Source: Oceaniovalibus sp. ACAM 378 (lineage in GTDB: Bacteria; Pseudomonadota; Alphaproteobacteria; Rhodobacterales; Rhodobacteraceae). Taken from it: a stretch of DNA of 64,000 nt. Positions within the stretch are counted from its first letter, which is position 1; every line of letters starts with the position of its first letter. This document shows positions 28,288 to 37,862 of the stretch, piece after piece. Below the pieces are notes generated by a model that did no database searches, had not been told where the DNA came from, and saw only the letters and a list, made by a program, of their open reading frames with translations. The DNA is taken from NCBI RefSeq assembly GCF_008085915.1, contig NZ_VSJK01000001.1:310001-374000 (forward strand), given 5' to 3'. A program made the translations under genes and the position numbers.

Positions 28288-28575
28288 ATGATCATCAATC
28301 ACCCGCTTCTCGGCCCGCGCGACGCGCAAGAGTTCACCTATCTCGGAGATGCCTCACTGATCGACCGCCCCGATTGGGAAGCCGCTGATGCGCAGGAACA
28401 ATTCTATGAATATGCCTATCTGCGCGATAATCCGGCGGGCGAACACCGCGAATTGTGGTTTCACGAGATCGGCGACCGCAGTTGGCTGGTCGTCACGCGC
28501 AACACGCTGACCCATGAAATCACCAGTGTTGAAATGGCCCGCGATGTGGCCCGCAGCAAAGGGCGCAGCAAATGA
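28288..28575 (+). CDS. soxD: Sarcosine oxidase subunit delta lacking the zinc-site cysteines
   Basis: The 95-residue subunit is recognised by GPRDAQEF, the YLRDNPAG segment and the W-F-H pattern. Canonical SoxD binds zinc through Cys6, Cys9, His59 and Cys63. Here the matching residues are His5, Leu8, His59 and Asp63, so a normal zinc site cannot form. The start at 28288 lies 13 bases after soxB, and the stop overlaps the soxA start by 4 bases. Confidence 0.9.
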   Translation: MIINHPLLGPRDAQEFTYLGDASLIDRPDWEAADAQEQFYEYAYLRDNPAGEHRELWFHEIGDRSWLVVTRNTLTHEITSVEMARDVARSKGRSK

Positions 28576-31538
28576 TCCGGGCAGCTCAGGACAACCGGCT
28601 TGCCGGTGGCGCAATCGACCGGTCGCGGACCATTAGATTCACCTTTGACGGCAAAAGCTATGCAGGCCATCCCGGCGATACGCTGTCCTCGGCGCTCCTG
28701 GCCAATGGCGTGCGGCTGATGGGGCGTTCTTTCAAATATCACCGGCCGCGCGGCGTTTTGAGCGCGGGTAGCGAAGAGCCGAACGCGCTGGTCGAATTGC
28801 GCAGCGGTGCGCGGCAAGAACCGAACACCCGCGCGACCACTGCCGAGCTGTTCGACGGGCTGGTGGCGAAAAGCCAGAACCGGCTTCCGTCGCTGAAATT
28901 CGACGCAATGGCGATCAACGACAGGTTTTCAAATTTCCTGACCGCCGGGTTCTATTACAAGACCTTCATGTGGCCCGCTGCGTTCTGGGAAAAACTGTAT
29001 GAACCGATCATTCGCAAGGCTGCGGGGCTTGGCTCACTTTCCCTGCAGGACGATCCCGATGGCTATGACAAGGGTTTCCTGCATTGCGACCTGCTGATCA
29101 TCGGCGGTGGCCCTGCCGGGCTTGCCGCTGCGCTGCGCGCCGGGCGCGCGGGGGCAAGTGTGATCCTTGCGGATGAGGATTACATCTTTGGCGGGCGTCT
29201 GAACGCCGAGACCTTTGCCGTGGGCATGCAGACCGGTCAGGCATGGGCCGCTGCGACAATGGCGGAACTTCAGTCGCTGCCGAATGTGCGTTGCATGACC
29301 AGAACGACAATTGTCGGCGCCTTCGATCATGGGATTTACAGCGCAGTCGAACGTGTCAGTGACCATCTTGCCGTGACACCCGCTGGCAAGCCACGGCAGA
29401 TCCTCTGGCGGATCTATTCCAAACGCGCGCTTCTGTGTGCCGGTGCCATCGAACGGCCCATCGCCTTTGAAAATAACGATCGCCCGGGCATCATGCTGGC
29501 GGGTTCCATGCGCGCCTATGCCAACCGCTGGGCGGTGACGGCAGCCAAGCGCGTTGCGATCTTCACCAACAACGATGACGGGCATCGCACAGCCGCCGAT
29601 CTTTTGGCCAAGGGTGTCAAGGTGATGGCGGTAATCGACACGCGCGCCGATGCGCCGCGCATTGCCGATTGCGAACTGCTCCCGGATGCTCAAGTGACCG
29701 ACACCACGGGGCGGCTGGGCTTGAGTTATATCCACGTGCGGCTTGGCGATGGCTCTGAGCGCAATATCGAATGCGGCGCTCTGGGCGTATCAGGCGGCTG
29801 GAACCCCAATGTCCACATGACCTGTCATCAACGCGGGCGCCCGGTCTGGAACGCTGAAATCGCCGCCTTTGTGCCGGGTGAGTCCGGCACGCCGGGCCTG
29901 ACCGTGGCCGGTGCCGCCAATGGGGATTTTTCGACTGCCGCCGCCTTGCGAACCGGCAGCGATCAGGCTGCCGCCGCGTTGCGTGATCTGGACATCGACG
30001 CGCCCGCGCTCGATCTGCCGCAGGCTGAGGATGCACCGATCAACCTGCAGCCGTTCTGGTATGTTCAGGGCGGCAAGGGGCGCGCCTGGCTGGATCAGCA
30101 GAACGATGTGACCGTCAAGGATGTGACGCTTGCGCATCAGGAAAACTTCCGCTCGGTCGAACATCTCAAACGTTACACCACGCTTGGCATGGCCACCGAT
30201 CAGGGCAAGACCTCCAACATGGGCGGCCTTGCCATCATGGCGGAACTGGCCGGAAAATCGATCCCCGAGGTCGGCACGACGATGTTCCGTCCACCCTATA
30301 CCCCCGTGCCGATTGGCACATTTGGCGGGCGGGCGCGTGGCAAGAACTTTCACCCCACCCGTGAAACCCCCAGCCACCGGTTTTCCGTCGAGCATAACGC
30401 CAGTTTCGTCGAAGTCGGCAACTGGCTGCGGGCGCAATGGTTTACCCAACCCGGCGAGGTCCATTGGCGCGAAAGTGTCGACCGGGAGGTGCGCGCGGTG
30501 CGTGGATCGGTCGGCGTGTGCGATGTCACCACTCTGGGCAAGATCGACGTGCAAGGGACCGATGCGGCCGGGTTTCTGAACAAGGTCTATGCCAATGGAT
30601 TTGCCAAACTGGCCGTCGGCAAGACCCGCTATGGTCTGATGCTGCGCGAAGACGGCATGGCGATGGATGACGGCACTGCCGCGCGTCTGAGCGAGGATCA
30701 TTTCGTAATGACCACCACCACCGCCAATGCCGTGGGTGTTTACCGACACCTGGAGTTCGTCCGCCAGTGCCTGTTCCCCGATATGGATGTGCAACTGATC
30801 TCGACCACCGAGGCATGGGCGCAATACGCCGTCGCCGGTCCGAATTCGCGCAAGCTGTTGCAAAAGATCGTCGATCCGGATGTCGACATTACGAACGAAG
30901 GGTTCGAATTCATGGCCTGCCGCGAGATTACGGTCTGCGGCGGTCTGCGCGCCCGGCTGTTCCGCATCTCGTTCTCTGGCGAGCTGGCCTATGAGATCGC
31001 CGTGCCAACCCGATATGGCGATGCAATGTTCCGCCGGATCATGGAGGCCGGTCGCGAATTCGATGTGGTTCCCTATGGCACCGAGGCGTTGGGTGTCATG
31101 CGTATCGAAAAGGGCCATGCGGCAGGCAGTGAGTTGAACGGAACGAGTACCGCGCTGAACCTTGGCATGGGGCGCATGGTGTCCAGAACGAAGGACAGTA
31201 TCGGATCAACCCTGTCCCAGCGCGAGGGGCTGAATAAGCCGGATGCGTTGATGCTGGTCGGGTTCAAACCGGTCGATAGCACGCATAAAGTCACCGCGGG
31301 CGGGCATCTGATGACCAAGGGAACGCCGGTGGATGCGAAACACGATCAGGGATATGTCACCTCTGCCGCCTTTTCCCCCAGCCTCAATTCATCCATCGGA
31401 CTCGGGTTTCTTCGGGACGGTGGCAATCGGTTTGGTGAAATCCTGACCCTCACGACGCCCCTGACCGGGGCGGATGTCGACGTCGAAGTCGTCAGCGCCC
31501 ATTTTGTCGATCCAAAAGGAGACCGGCTCCGTGCATGA
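28572..31538 (+). CDS. soxA: Sarcosine oxidase subunit alpha
   Basis: This 988-residue subunit binds NAD and tetrahydrofolate and channels the formaldehyde released from sarcosine. The N-terminal region (about 15-95) resembles a 2Fe-2S ferredoxin fold without the cluster. A Rossmann region follows with GGGPAGLAAALRAGRAG near 177. The C-terminal 400 residues are a GCV_T aminomethyltransferase domain, including VEHNASFVEVG and the GTEALGVMRIEKG end motif. ATGA overlap with soxD and an 8-base overlap with soxG show tight coupling. Confidence 0.95.
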   Translation: MIRAAQDNRLAGGAIDRSRTIRFTFDGKSYAGHPGDTLSSALLANGVRLMGRSFKYHRPRGVLSAGSEEPNALVELRSGARQEPNTRATTAELFDGLVAKSQNRLPSLKFDAMAINDRFSNFLTAGFYYKTFMWPAAFWEKLYEPIIRKAAGLGSLSLQDDPDGYDKGFLHCDLLIIGGGPAGLAAALRAGRAGASVILADEDYIFGGRLNAETFAVGMQTGQAWAAATMAELQSLPNVRCMTRTTIVGAFDHGIYSAVERVSDHLAVTPAGKPRQILWRIYSKRALLCAGAIERPIAFENNDRPGIMLAGSMRAYANRWAVTAAKRVAIFTNNDDGHRTAADLLAKGVKVMAVIDTRADAPRIADCELLPDAQVTDTTGRLGLSYIHVRLGDGSERNIECGALGVSGGWNPNVHMTCHQRGRPVWNAEIAAFVPGESGTPGLTVAGAANGDFSTAAALRTGSDQAAAALRDLDIDAPALDLPQAEDAPINLQPFWYVQGGKGRAWLDQQNDVTVKDVTLAHQENFRSVEHLKRYTTLGMATDQGKTSNMGGLAIMAELAGKSIPEVGTTMFRPPYTPVPIGTFGGRARGKNFHPTRETPSHRFSVEHNASFVEVGNWLRAQWFTQPGEVHWRESVDREVRAVRGSVGVCDVTTLGKIDVQGTDAAGFLNKVYANGFAKLAVGKTRYGLMLREDGMAMDDGTAARLSEDHFVMTTTTANAVGVYRHLEFVRQCLFPDMDVQLISTTEAWAQYAVAGPNSRKLLQKIVDPDVDITNEGFEFMACREITVCGGLRARLFRISFSGELAYEIAVPTRYGDAMFRRIMEAGREFDVVPYGTEALGVMRIEKGHAAGSELNGTSTALNLGMGRMVSRTKDSIGSTLSQREGLNKPDALMLVGFKPVDSTHKVTAGGHLMTKGTPVDAKHDQGYVTSAAFSPSLNSSIGLGFLRDGGNRFGEILTLTTPLTGADVDVEVVSAHFVDPKGDRLRA

Positions 31539-32097
31539 TCTGATCCCAATCACCCCGCTTGGCCGCACCACCGCGCAGATCGACAGGTTCAAGGGATTGC
31601 AGATATCGGAATGTCCCGACTGGGCACTGGCATCCCTCGCGGCGCGGCGCAATCGCGAGGGTGACACGGCGACGGCGGCCGAAAAATTCCTTGGCATCCC
31701 CCTGCCTGATGTCGCTACTTGTGCCACCGCGGGGGCTTTCACCGCCTTCTGGACCGGGCCGCAGCAATGGATGATCGAGGCGCCCCATGACCGTCACGAA
31801 GATCTGGCCGCACAGCTGAAAGCCGCCGTCGGCGACGCCGCGTCGATCACTGAACAAACCGACGGCTGGTGCCGTTTCGATTTGCAGGGCGAACGCTGCC
31901 ATGACGTGCTGGAACGGCTGTGCAATGCCGACACCCGCGTGATGGCACAGGGTCAGGTCACGCGGACGCGGCTGGAACATCTGGGGTGTTTTCTGATCTG
32001 CCGCACCAAGAACAGCCATTTCAGCGTTATCGGCCCACGGTCGTCGGCAGGCTCGCTTTACCACGCGCTCACCGTTGCAGCGACCAGCGTCGTCTGA
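31531..32097 (+). CDS. soxG: Sarcosine oxidase subunit gamma, GTG start
   Basis: The 188-residue subunit is the fourth partner of the enzyme and has a GCV_T-like fold. LPDVATCATAG and FWTGPQQWMIEAP match the family. A GTG at 31531 follows AAGGAG by 10 bases and gives the expected N-terminus; an open frame from 31474 lies inside soxA. It ends the sox operon. Confidence 0.88.
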   Translation: MHDLIPITPLGRTTAQIDRFKGLQISECPDWALASLAARRNREGDTATAAEKFLGIPLPDVATCATAGAFTAFWTGPQQWMIEAPHDRHEDLAAQLKAAVGDAASITEQTDGWCRFDLQGERCHDVLERLCNADTRVMAQGQVTRTRLEHLGCFLICRTKNSHFSVIGPRSSAGSLYHALTVAATSVV

Positions 32098-32389
32098 GCC
32101 GGTCGGATCAAAGGGTTCTGCGTGACGTCGCCCGTCGGCGACGCGCGGAATTGACACAAGAGGATGGCGATTTTACTGATTGCACGCAGCAGCCTGATCA
32201 CCGTTGCGAGACAGGCCATGGACCCCGGAAAAATCAGACTGCAAGGTCGTTGATTTATTCCCGCTATTCATCAATTATTACCGTGATGGGTCTTGCCAAG
32301 GAACTTTTGCGCCTCTCCGCTCTGCGGTTGCTGCATTTTTCACCAAAGCTTATGGCGCCCGCAAAGATCGCAGGTAAGGGCTTAACAGG
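32098..32389. other. Spacer before the XRE-cupin regulator
   Basis: The 292 bases between soxG and the regulator contain no supported gene. A short stretch (32235-32290) is AT-richer and could hold the regulator promoter. No terminator is clear after soxG. Confidence 0.4.
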
Positions 32390-33046
32390 ATGAATCAGGA
32401 AAAACGCTCGCCCGGGGCAACGTCAAAGGTGCCTGAACAGGAGCCGTTCAAGGTCAGGGGCGCCCGCGAGAAAGTGCTGGAAGTCGCAATCGGCAAAGAG
32501 CTTCGCGCGTTTCGCACCCAGCAAAAGATGACGGTCTTTGCCCTTGCCGAGGCGACCGGGCTTTCCATCGGGATGTTGTCAAAGATCGAAAACGGCAACA
32601 CGTCGCCGTCGCTTACAACCCTGCAGGCGCTTTCCCATGCCCTGAGCGTGCCTCTGACCGCGTTCTTTCGCGGGTTTGAGGAAAGCCGGTGTGCGGTGCT
32701 GACCCGGGCCGGTGAAGGTGCAGAGACCGCGCGCCGTGGCACAAGGGCGGGACATCAGTATCATCTGCTGGGCCATATCGGCTCCAACGCCAGCGGCGTG
32801 GTGGTCGAGCCCTATCTGATCACGCTGACCGAGGTCCCCGACGTCTATCCGGTTTTCCAACACGACGGTATTGAAACGATGTATATGCTGGAAGGCGAAG
32901 TCGACTATCGTCATGGCAACAAAGTGTTTTCGCTCAGACCGGGCGATACGCTGCACTTCGATGCCGATGCCCCGCACGGACCCGAAGTCATGGTCAAACT
33001 TCCGATCCGCTATCTCTCGGTCATCGCCTCGCCTCAATCGAACTGA
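32390..33046 (+). CDS. XRE family regulator with cupin domain
   Basis: The 218-residue protein has a Cro/CI-type HTH (about 36-90, with the ATGLSIGMLSKIENGNTSPS signature) and a C-terminal cupin_2 domain (about 140-212). Such proteins sense small metabolites or redox signals. It lies directly after soxBDAG on the same strand, so control of sarcosine use is the natural guess. The first 30 residues are polar and probably disordered. Confidence 0.85.
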   Translation: MNQEKRSPGATSKVPEQEPFKVRGAREKVLEVAIGKELRAFRTQQKMTVFALAEATGLSIGMLSKIENGNTSPSLTTLQALSHALSVPLTAFFRGFEESRCAVLTRAGEGAETARRGTRAGHQYHLLGHIGSNASGVVVEPYLITLTEVPDVYPVFQHDGIETMYMLEGEVDYRHGNKVFSLRPGDTLHFDADAPHGPEVMVKLPIRYLSVIASPQSN

Positions 33047-33095
33047 ACCGCCGCCGCGTCAGATCTGCGGCGGAGGTTCGGTACTTTCCCCTGGG

Positions 33096-33701
33096 TCAGG
33101 CACCGTCATCCTTGCGGGTGCTGTGCGCTTCGAACAGACGACCCTGCAACAGGAAAAAGCCAAAAATCGCGAGGGTCAGGCCGAAGGTCTTGAAATTCAC
33201 CCAAGCGCCGGTCGACATCGTGCGCCAGATCACCTCGTTCGCCAAGGCCAGCGCAAAGAAGAACGCCGTGAACCGCCGGGTCAGGATCATCCAGCCCTCA
33301 GGCGTCAGAGGGATCATCTCGTCCATCACGATCCGCAGATAGGATTTCCCACGCAACAGACCAAAGCCCAGAATGCCGCCGAAGATCAAATAGATCAGCG
33401 TCGGCTTCATCTTGAAGAACCGTTCGTCGTTGAACCAGACGGTCAGCCCGCCGAACACGACGACCAGCACCAGCGTGACCAGTTGCATCTTGCTCACCTT
33501 GCCGGTCAGCCGCCAAAGCGCCAAGGTGGACAGGGCGATCAGCGGCACAAAAGCCGCTGTAACCACGATAAATCCGGAATATTCGGTGCCTGAAAACGTG
33601 AATGTCCGGTCACGCAGCCAAAGATAGCCGATGAAGAACAGCACGATCGGCCCCATCTCAAGCGCCGTTTTCACCCAAGGGGCGATGGGTTTTTCAGTCA
33701 T
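33096..33701 (-). CDS. yciB: YciB/IspZ inner-membrane septation protein
   Basis: The 201-residue protein has five or six membrane helices and the family patterns ELGPIVLFF-like (here EMGPIVLFF), FEDERFFKMKPT-like (NDERFFKMKPT) and RFTAFFFALALANEVIWRTMST. YciB helps keep the envelope intact during division and interacts with elongation and division proteins. The ATG at 33701 follows GGAGAATGAC; the longer start at 33731 is less likely. It is the last gene of ftsY-eamA-yciB. Confidence 0.92.
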   Translation of the reverse strand: MTEKPIAPWVKTALEMGPIVLFFIGYLWLRDRTFTFSGTEYSGFIVVTAAFVPLIALSTLALWRLTGKVSKMQLVTLVLVVVFGGLTVWFNDERFFKMKPTLIYLIFGGILGFGLLRGKSYLRIVMDEMIPLTPEGWMILTRRFTAFFFALALANEVIWRTMSTGAWVNFKTFGLTLAIFGFFLLQGRLFEAHSTRKDDGA

Positions 33702-33714
33702 GTCATTCTCCGTT

Positions 33715-34617
33715 TCAGCCGCTGAACTCAACTATCACAGCGCCCAGCGCGATCAATGCCATGAGCGCCATTCTGCGCGGCCCGACCGTTTCACCGAGCA
33801 CAAGCCAGCCGATCAGCGCCGCGAACACGGTCGAGGTTTCGCGCAGCACCGCCGCCTCGCCGACCTTATCAAGCCGGGTTGCCATCATGATCGAACCAAA
33901 GCTGCCAAATGCGATGAACGCGCCCAGAAATCCGCGCTTCAACAAAGGTGCCAAGGGGGGCGGCGCGTCCATGCGGCGCCAGCGAACATAGGCGATCACC
34001 GGAAAGTCGACCGCTGTAATAACAAAAAACCATGCGAGAAAGGTAAACGGGTTCGGTGTGGCGCGAATGCCCATGGCGTCCCAGGTGGTATAGACCGCCA
34101 CCAGTCCCCCGGTCGCCAAAGCGATCCAAAGCGCCGGCACCAATGATTCGCGCTGCACCTCGATGAAGATCAGATTATATACCGCGAGCCCAAAAATTCC
34201 GACCAGCAGGACCGCCACCCCCACCCACTGCATCGGCGCGAAGGTTTCGCCAAAGATCGCCCAGGCGCCGATCACGGTGAACAGCGGCCCGGTGCCGCGC
34301 ACCACCGGGTAAACCACGGTGAACGCCCCCCGGGAATAGGCCAGCGCCATCCCAACCTTATAGACGAAATGGATCGCAAGCGCGCCCAGAAGCAGGCCCC
34401 ACTGTGACCCCTCGGGCCAGGGCACGACGAACAGAGCAACCGGAAGCGCAAGCCAGAACATGAACAGATCGACCGCGCCACGCGTCAACCAGGGATCATG
34501 CGCCCCCTTCTGCAATGCGCCGAAAACCGCGTGCAGGAACGCCGCCGACAAGGCCAGGATCAACGCCGCGCGGTGCCCCGCCTCGGTGCCTTCCAGCGAC
34601 AAAAGCCAATCGCTCAT
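33715..34617 (-). CDS. EamA family transporter
   Basis: This 300-residue membrane protein has ten predicted helices in two EamA halves. The second half contains LRETSTVFAALIGWLVLGE, the usual repeat signature. It lies 13 bases from both ftsY upstream and yciB downstream. The substrate is unknown. Confidence 0.85.
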   Translation of the reverse strand: MSDWLLSLEGTEAGHRAALILALSAAFLHAVFGALQKGAHDPWLTRGAVDLFMFWLALPVALFVVPWPEGSQWGLLLGALAIHFVYKVGMALAYSRGAFTVVYPVVRGTGPLFTVIGAWAIFGETFAPMQWVGVAVLLVGIFGLAVYNLIFIEVQRESLVPALWIALATGGLVAVYTTWDAMGIRATPNPFTFLAWFFVITAVDFPVIAYVRWRRMDAPPPLAPLLKRGFLGAFIAFGSFGSIMMATRLDKVGEAAVLRETSTVFAALIGWLVLGETVGPRRMALMALIALGAVIVEFSG

Positions 34618-34630
34618 CCCTGTGATGCCA

Positions 34631-35767
34631 TCACAGGGCCCTGGCGGTCAGGGCTGCGGCGAATTCTTCGGGGTCGAAGGGCGACAGGTCGTCGATCTGT
34701 TCGCCCACACCGATCGCATGGATCGGCAACCCGAACCGGTCAGCCAGCGCAACCAGAACACCGCCACGCGCCGTTCCGTCCAGCTTGGTCATCACCAGCC
34801 CGCTGACATCGGCGAGCTTTTGAAATATTTCAACTTGTTGCAAGGCGTTCTGCCCGGTGGTCGCATCCAGCACCAGCAAGGTGTTATGCGGCGCAGTCGG
34901 ATCTTTCTTGCGGATGACGCGAATGATCTTCGACAGTTCCTCCATCAGATCGGCGCGGTTGTGCAGCCGCCCTGCGGTATCGATCAGCAACAGATCGGCA
35001 CCGGTTTCTGCGGCCTTGGTCATCGCGTCAAAGGCCAGCGACGCCGGGTCCGAGCCTTCGGGGGCCGTCAGCACCGGCACGCCAGCGCGTTCGCCCCAGA
35101 CCTGAAGCTGTTCGACGGCGGCGGCGCGAAACGTATCGCCCGCCGCAATCACCACGGTCTTACCCGCGGCGCGGAACTGCGACGCCAGCTTGCCGATGGT
35201 CGTCGTCTTGCCGGATCCGTTGACCCCCACAACCAGAACCACTTGCGGGCGGTTCGGGTACAGCGGCATGGGCCGGGCCACAGGCTCCATGATGCGGGCA
35301 ATCTCATCGGCCAGAAGGGCGCGAATTTCGCCCGAGGACACACGTTTGCCAAAGCGGCCTTCGGCCAGGTTGGCGGTGACGCGGGCGGCGGTCGACACCC
35401 CCATGTCGGCGGCGATCAGCAACTCTTCAAGCTGTTCCAGCATATCGTCGTCAAGGGCGCGGCGCATGACCGGCGCATCGGGCGTTTTGCGCCCAGCCAG
35501 CCTGTCCAACAGACCCGGTCGGGCCACAGTGGTGGTTGGCTTGGGGTCGGAAACAGGTTCAGGCTCGGGTGGTATCGGCGCGGCGGGCAGCGGTATCGAT
35601 TCGGGATCAGCCCCGCGCGGCGGCGCCGCCAGTTCGGGCGTGATCGCCGGTTCGGGCGCAACCTCAGGCTCGGCCGTGCCGCCATCGTCGACGATGGCAT
35701 CCACGCCCTGCTCCAGCCGCGACGAACTTTTGAACAGCCGGTCCTTCAGCTTGTTGAAGAATGACAT
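34631..35767 (-). CDS. ftsY: Signal recognition particle receptor FtsY
   Basis: The 378-residue GTPase docks SRP-ribosome complexes at the membrane. Residues about 20-80 form a Pro/Glu/Ala-rich acidic A domain. The NG domain follows, with GVNGSGKTTT as P-loop, DTFRAAA, DTAGRL and TKLDGTARGG. The length is usual for alphaproteobacteria. It is divergent from the kinase-like gene across about 80 bases. Confidence 0.95.
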   Translation of the reverse strand: MSFFNKLKDRLFKSSSRLEQGVDAIVDDGGTAEPEVAPEPAITPELAAPPRGADPESIPLPAAPIPPEPEPVSDPKPTTTVARPGLLDRLAGRKTPDAPVMRRALDDDMLEQLEELLIAADMGVSTAARVTANLAEGRFGKRVSSGEIRALLADEIARIMEPVARPMPLYPNRPQVVLVVGVNGSGKTTTIGKLASQFRAAGKTVVIAAGDTFRAAAVEQLQVWGERAGVPVLTAPEGSDPASLAFDAMTKAAETGADLLLIDTAGRLHNRADLMEELSKIIRVIRKKDPTAPHNTLLVLDATTGQNALQQVEIFQKLADVSGLVMTKLDGTARGGVLVALADRFGLPIHAIGVGEQIDDLSPFDPEEFAAALTARAL

Positions 35768-35849
35768 CGCCCGCCCCCTTGCCTTGCATCATATCCAGTT
35801 AGGGCAAGTCGCGCCGGGATGGAAGGGCAGCGGATTTGTAACCGGTCCA

Positions 35850-36617
35850 ATGCAGCCCTATACCGACGCGATGACAGAGCAGAACAGCATAACAGAGCAG
35901 AATGCCCTGAACGCGGCAATCACCGCGGCGCTGGCCCGCAATCCGGCCCGCGTTCAGCGGCTGACCCATGACGGACAGGTTCTGTGGATCAAGCGCCGCG
36001 AGACTCTGCGCGGGTTGCGTCGGCTGCAAAAAGGCAACCCGTCAACCGCCTTTGCATCCGAGCGTTCGGCCCTGCACCGGCTTGCCGAACGGGACGCCCC
36101 CGTGCCGCCGATCCTTGCCGAAGGTGACAATTTCTTTGCCATACCCGACAGCGGGCGCCCGCTGTCCACGTTGTTGACGGATGGCACCCGCGCCCTGCCC
36201 GATCAGATGACCGCCTTTACCGCCGCCGGGCGGGCGCTGGCCGGGTTGCACGGCATGGGGCTCAGTCACGGGCGCCCGTCGCTCAAGGATGTCTGCTGGG
36301 ACGGCGCGCGGATCACCTTCATTGATCTCGAACGGTATGCCGACCATCGCAACACCCCTAAAGGTCACGCAATGGACGTGATCATGTTCGTGTTCAACGG
36401 TCTGGCCGTGGGGCGCGGAATGACGCCCGAGATGCAGACGGCCATCGCAGCCTATCGGGCCAGCGATTCCGCCGGGATCTGGCAACTCGCGCAACGCTGG
36501 TGCCGCCGTATGCGCTGGATCGATTGGGTGACAAAACCCGCCCAATGGCAAAAAGACGGAAAGGCAAATGAGTTCAAGGCAATACCTGTCACCCTTGCCA
36601 CGTTTTCGGCGCCCTAG
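35850..36617 (+). CDS. Kinase-like protein with a degenerate catalytic loop
   Basis: The 255-residue protein (248 if started at 35871) looks like a small Rio/BUD32/LPS-kinase fold. A glycine-poor N-lobe with a lysine-rich strand (LWIKRRE) precedes ASERSAL and an LAGLHGMGLSHGRPSLKDV loop, then ITFIDLERY. In active members the loop reads HGD...N and the following strand IDFE or IDLE. Here HGR replaces HGD and LKD replaces the Asn, so catalysis is doubtful. Neither start has a strong ribosome site. The role is unknown. Confidence 0.65.
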   Translation: MQPYTDAMTEQNSITEQNALNAAITAALARNPARVQRLTHDGQVLWIKRRETLRGLRRLQKGNPSTAFASERSALHRLAERDAPVPPILAEGDNFFAIPDSGRPLSTLLTDGTRALPDQMTAFTAAGRALAGLHGMGLSHGRPSLKDVCWDGARITFIDLERYADHRNTPKGHAMDVIMFVFNGLAVGRGMTPEMQTAIAAYRASDSAGIWQLAQRWCRRMRWIDWVTKPAQWQKDGKANEFKAIPVTLATFSAP

Positions 36618-36752
36618 TCTGCAAGCAGGAAAGAGCCAAAGGACAGATGGAGAGTTTTTACCGCTATCCTCAGCGACGCCATCACCGGTCGAACACCGGA
36701 TTTGGACAGCCAGGGTCATGATCCGGTCAGAATTTCGTGCTAAGTCATCGGG

Positions 36753-37805
36753 ATGAAAACGCTGTCTGCGACATATCTCTTTGCGCTGGCCACGCTGACG
36801 CCGGTTTTACCCCTGCTGCTCGGTGCGCTGTTGGGCGGGCCTGCGGTATGGGTAGGGCTGGTCACAATGACCCTGCTGGTCAGCGCGATGGACCGGATTG
36901 TCGCAGCCGTGCCCACAGTTGATCAAGAGTTCCCATCTGGTGAAACCCTTTCTCTCGGGTTGTTTGGGGCGCATATCCTTTTGTTGTCGGCCGCGGTCTT
37001 CGGGCTGGGGCACGCAACCCTGACGGCGGCGGAACATGCCGGGATCTTTGCCGGGGTCGGGCTGTGGCTCGGTCAGGTCGGCAATTCGAATGCCCACGAG
37101 CTGATTCACCGTCCCGACCGGTTGCAGTTCCGGCTGGGGCGCTGGCTGTTCGTTTCGCTGCTGTTCGGGCACCACACGTCTGCCCACACGCGGGTGCATC
37201 ACCGGTACGTCGGCAGTGATCTTGACCCCAACACCGCGCGATTGGGCGAATCATTTCCCGCCTTTGCAATCCGCGCTTGGATCGGGTCGTTCCGTTCGGG
37301 ATATACAGCCGAATCCGCCCTGCGGCGCGACATGCCCCGGCACCGCGCCCTGCTGTCCAACCCCTATGTTCTCTATTGCATCGGCGCGCTGGCCTGTCTG
37401 GGTCTGGCTTTTGCAATCGGCGGCTGGGCTGGCCTGCTGTGGTATGTCGCCCTGTGCGGATTTGCGCAAATGCAACTGCTGCTATCGGATTATGTGCAGC
37501 ATTACGGATTGAAACGTCGCGAAATTGCCCCCGGCCGGCTCGAGCCGGTGGGCCTGGCCCACAGCTGGAACGCGCCGCATGCCTGGTCAGGCGCGCTGAT
37601 GCTGAATGCGCCGCGCCATTCCGATCACCACATGAACCCCGCCAAACCCTATCCGTCTCTGGAACTGTCCGGCGCCTTGCCAATGTTGCCCCGCGCCCTG
37701 CCCGTCATGGCCGTTATTGCGCTTTGGCCGCCGCTTTGGCGCCGGGTGATGGACCGACGCGTGGCAAAATGGGCCGAGGCGTCCCGGCACAAGACTGCCG
37801 CCTGA
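36753..37805 (+). CDS. AlkB-like membrane alkane 1-monooxygenase
   Basis: This 350-residue membrane di-iron enzyme has the histidine boxes HELIH (115-119), HH...HTRVHH (140-150) and HSDHH (about 285-289). AlkB proteins hydroxylate the end carbon of alkanes with electrons from rubredoxin. About six membrane helices are visible. The second box lacks the usual EH..GHH spacing, so the substrate may differ from medium-chain alkanes. No rubredoxin gene is nearby. Confidence 0.85.
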   Translation: MKTLSATYLFALATLTPVLPLLLGALLGGPAVWVGLVTMTLLVSAMDRIVAAVPTVDQEFPSGETLSLGLFGAHILLLSAAVFGLGHATLTAAEHAGIFAGVGLWLGQVGNSNAHELIHRPDRLQFRLGRWLFVSLLFGHHTSAHTRVHHRYVGSDLDPNTARLGESFPAFAIRAWIGSFRSGYTAESALRRDMPRHRALLSNPYVLYCIGALACLGLAFAIGGWAGLLWYVALCGFAQMQLLLSDYVQHYGLKRREIAPGRLEPVGLAHSWNAPHAWSGALMLNAPRHSDHHMNPAKPYPSLELSGALPMLPRALPVMAVIALWPPLWRRVMDRRVAKWAEASRHKTAA

Positions 37806-37862
37806 CAGGGATGTGACACGCGGGCTCTTTCATGCCGCGCGCTCCTGTGCCAACCTTCCCCG

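Noticed and set aside
29790-31118. 442-codon minus-strand frame
   Set aside because: Antisense shadow of soxA with no recognisable domain.
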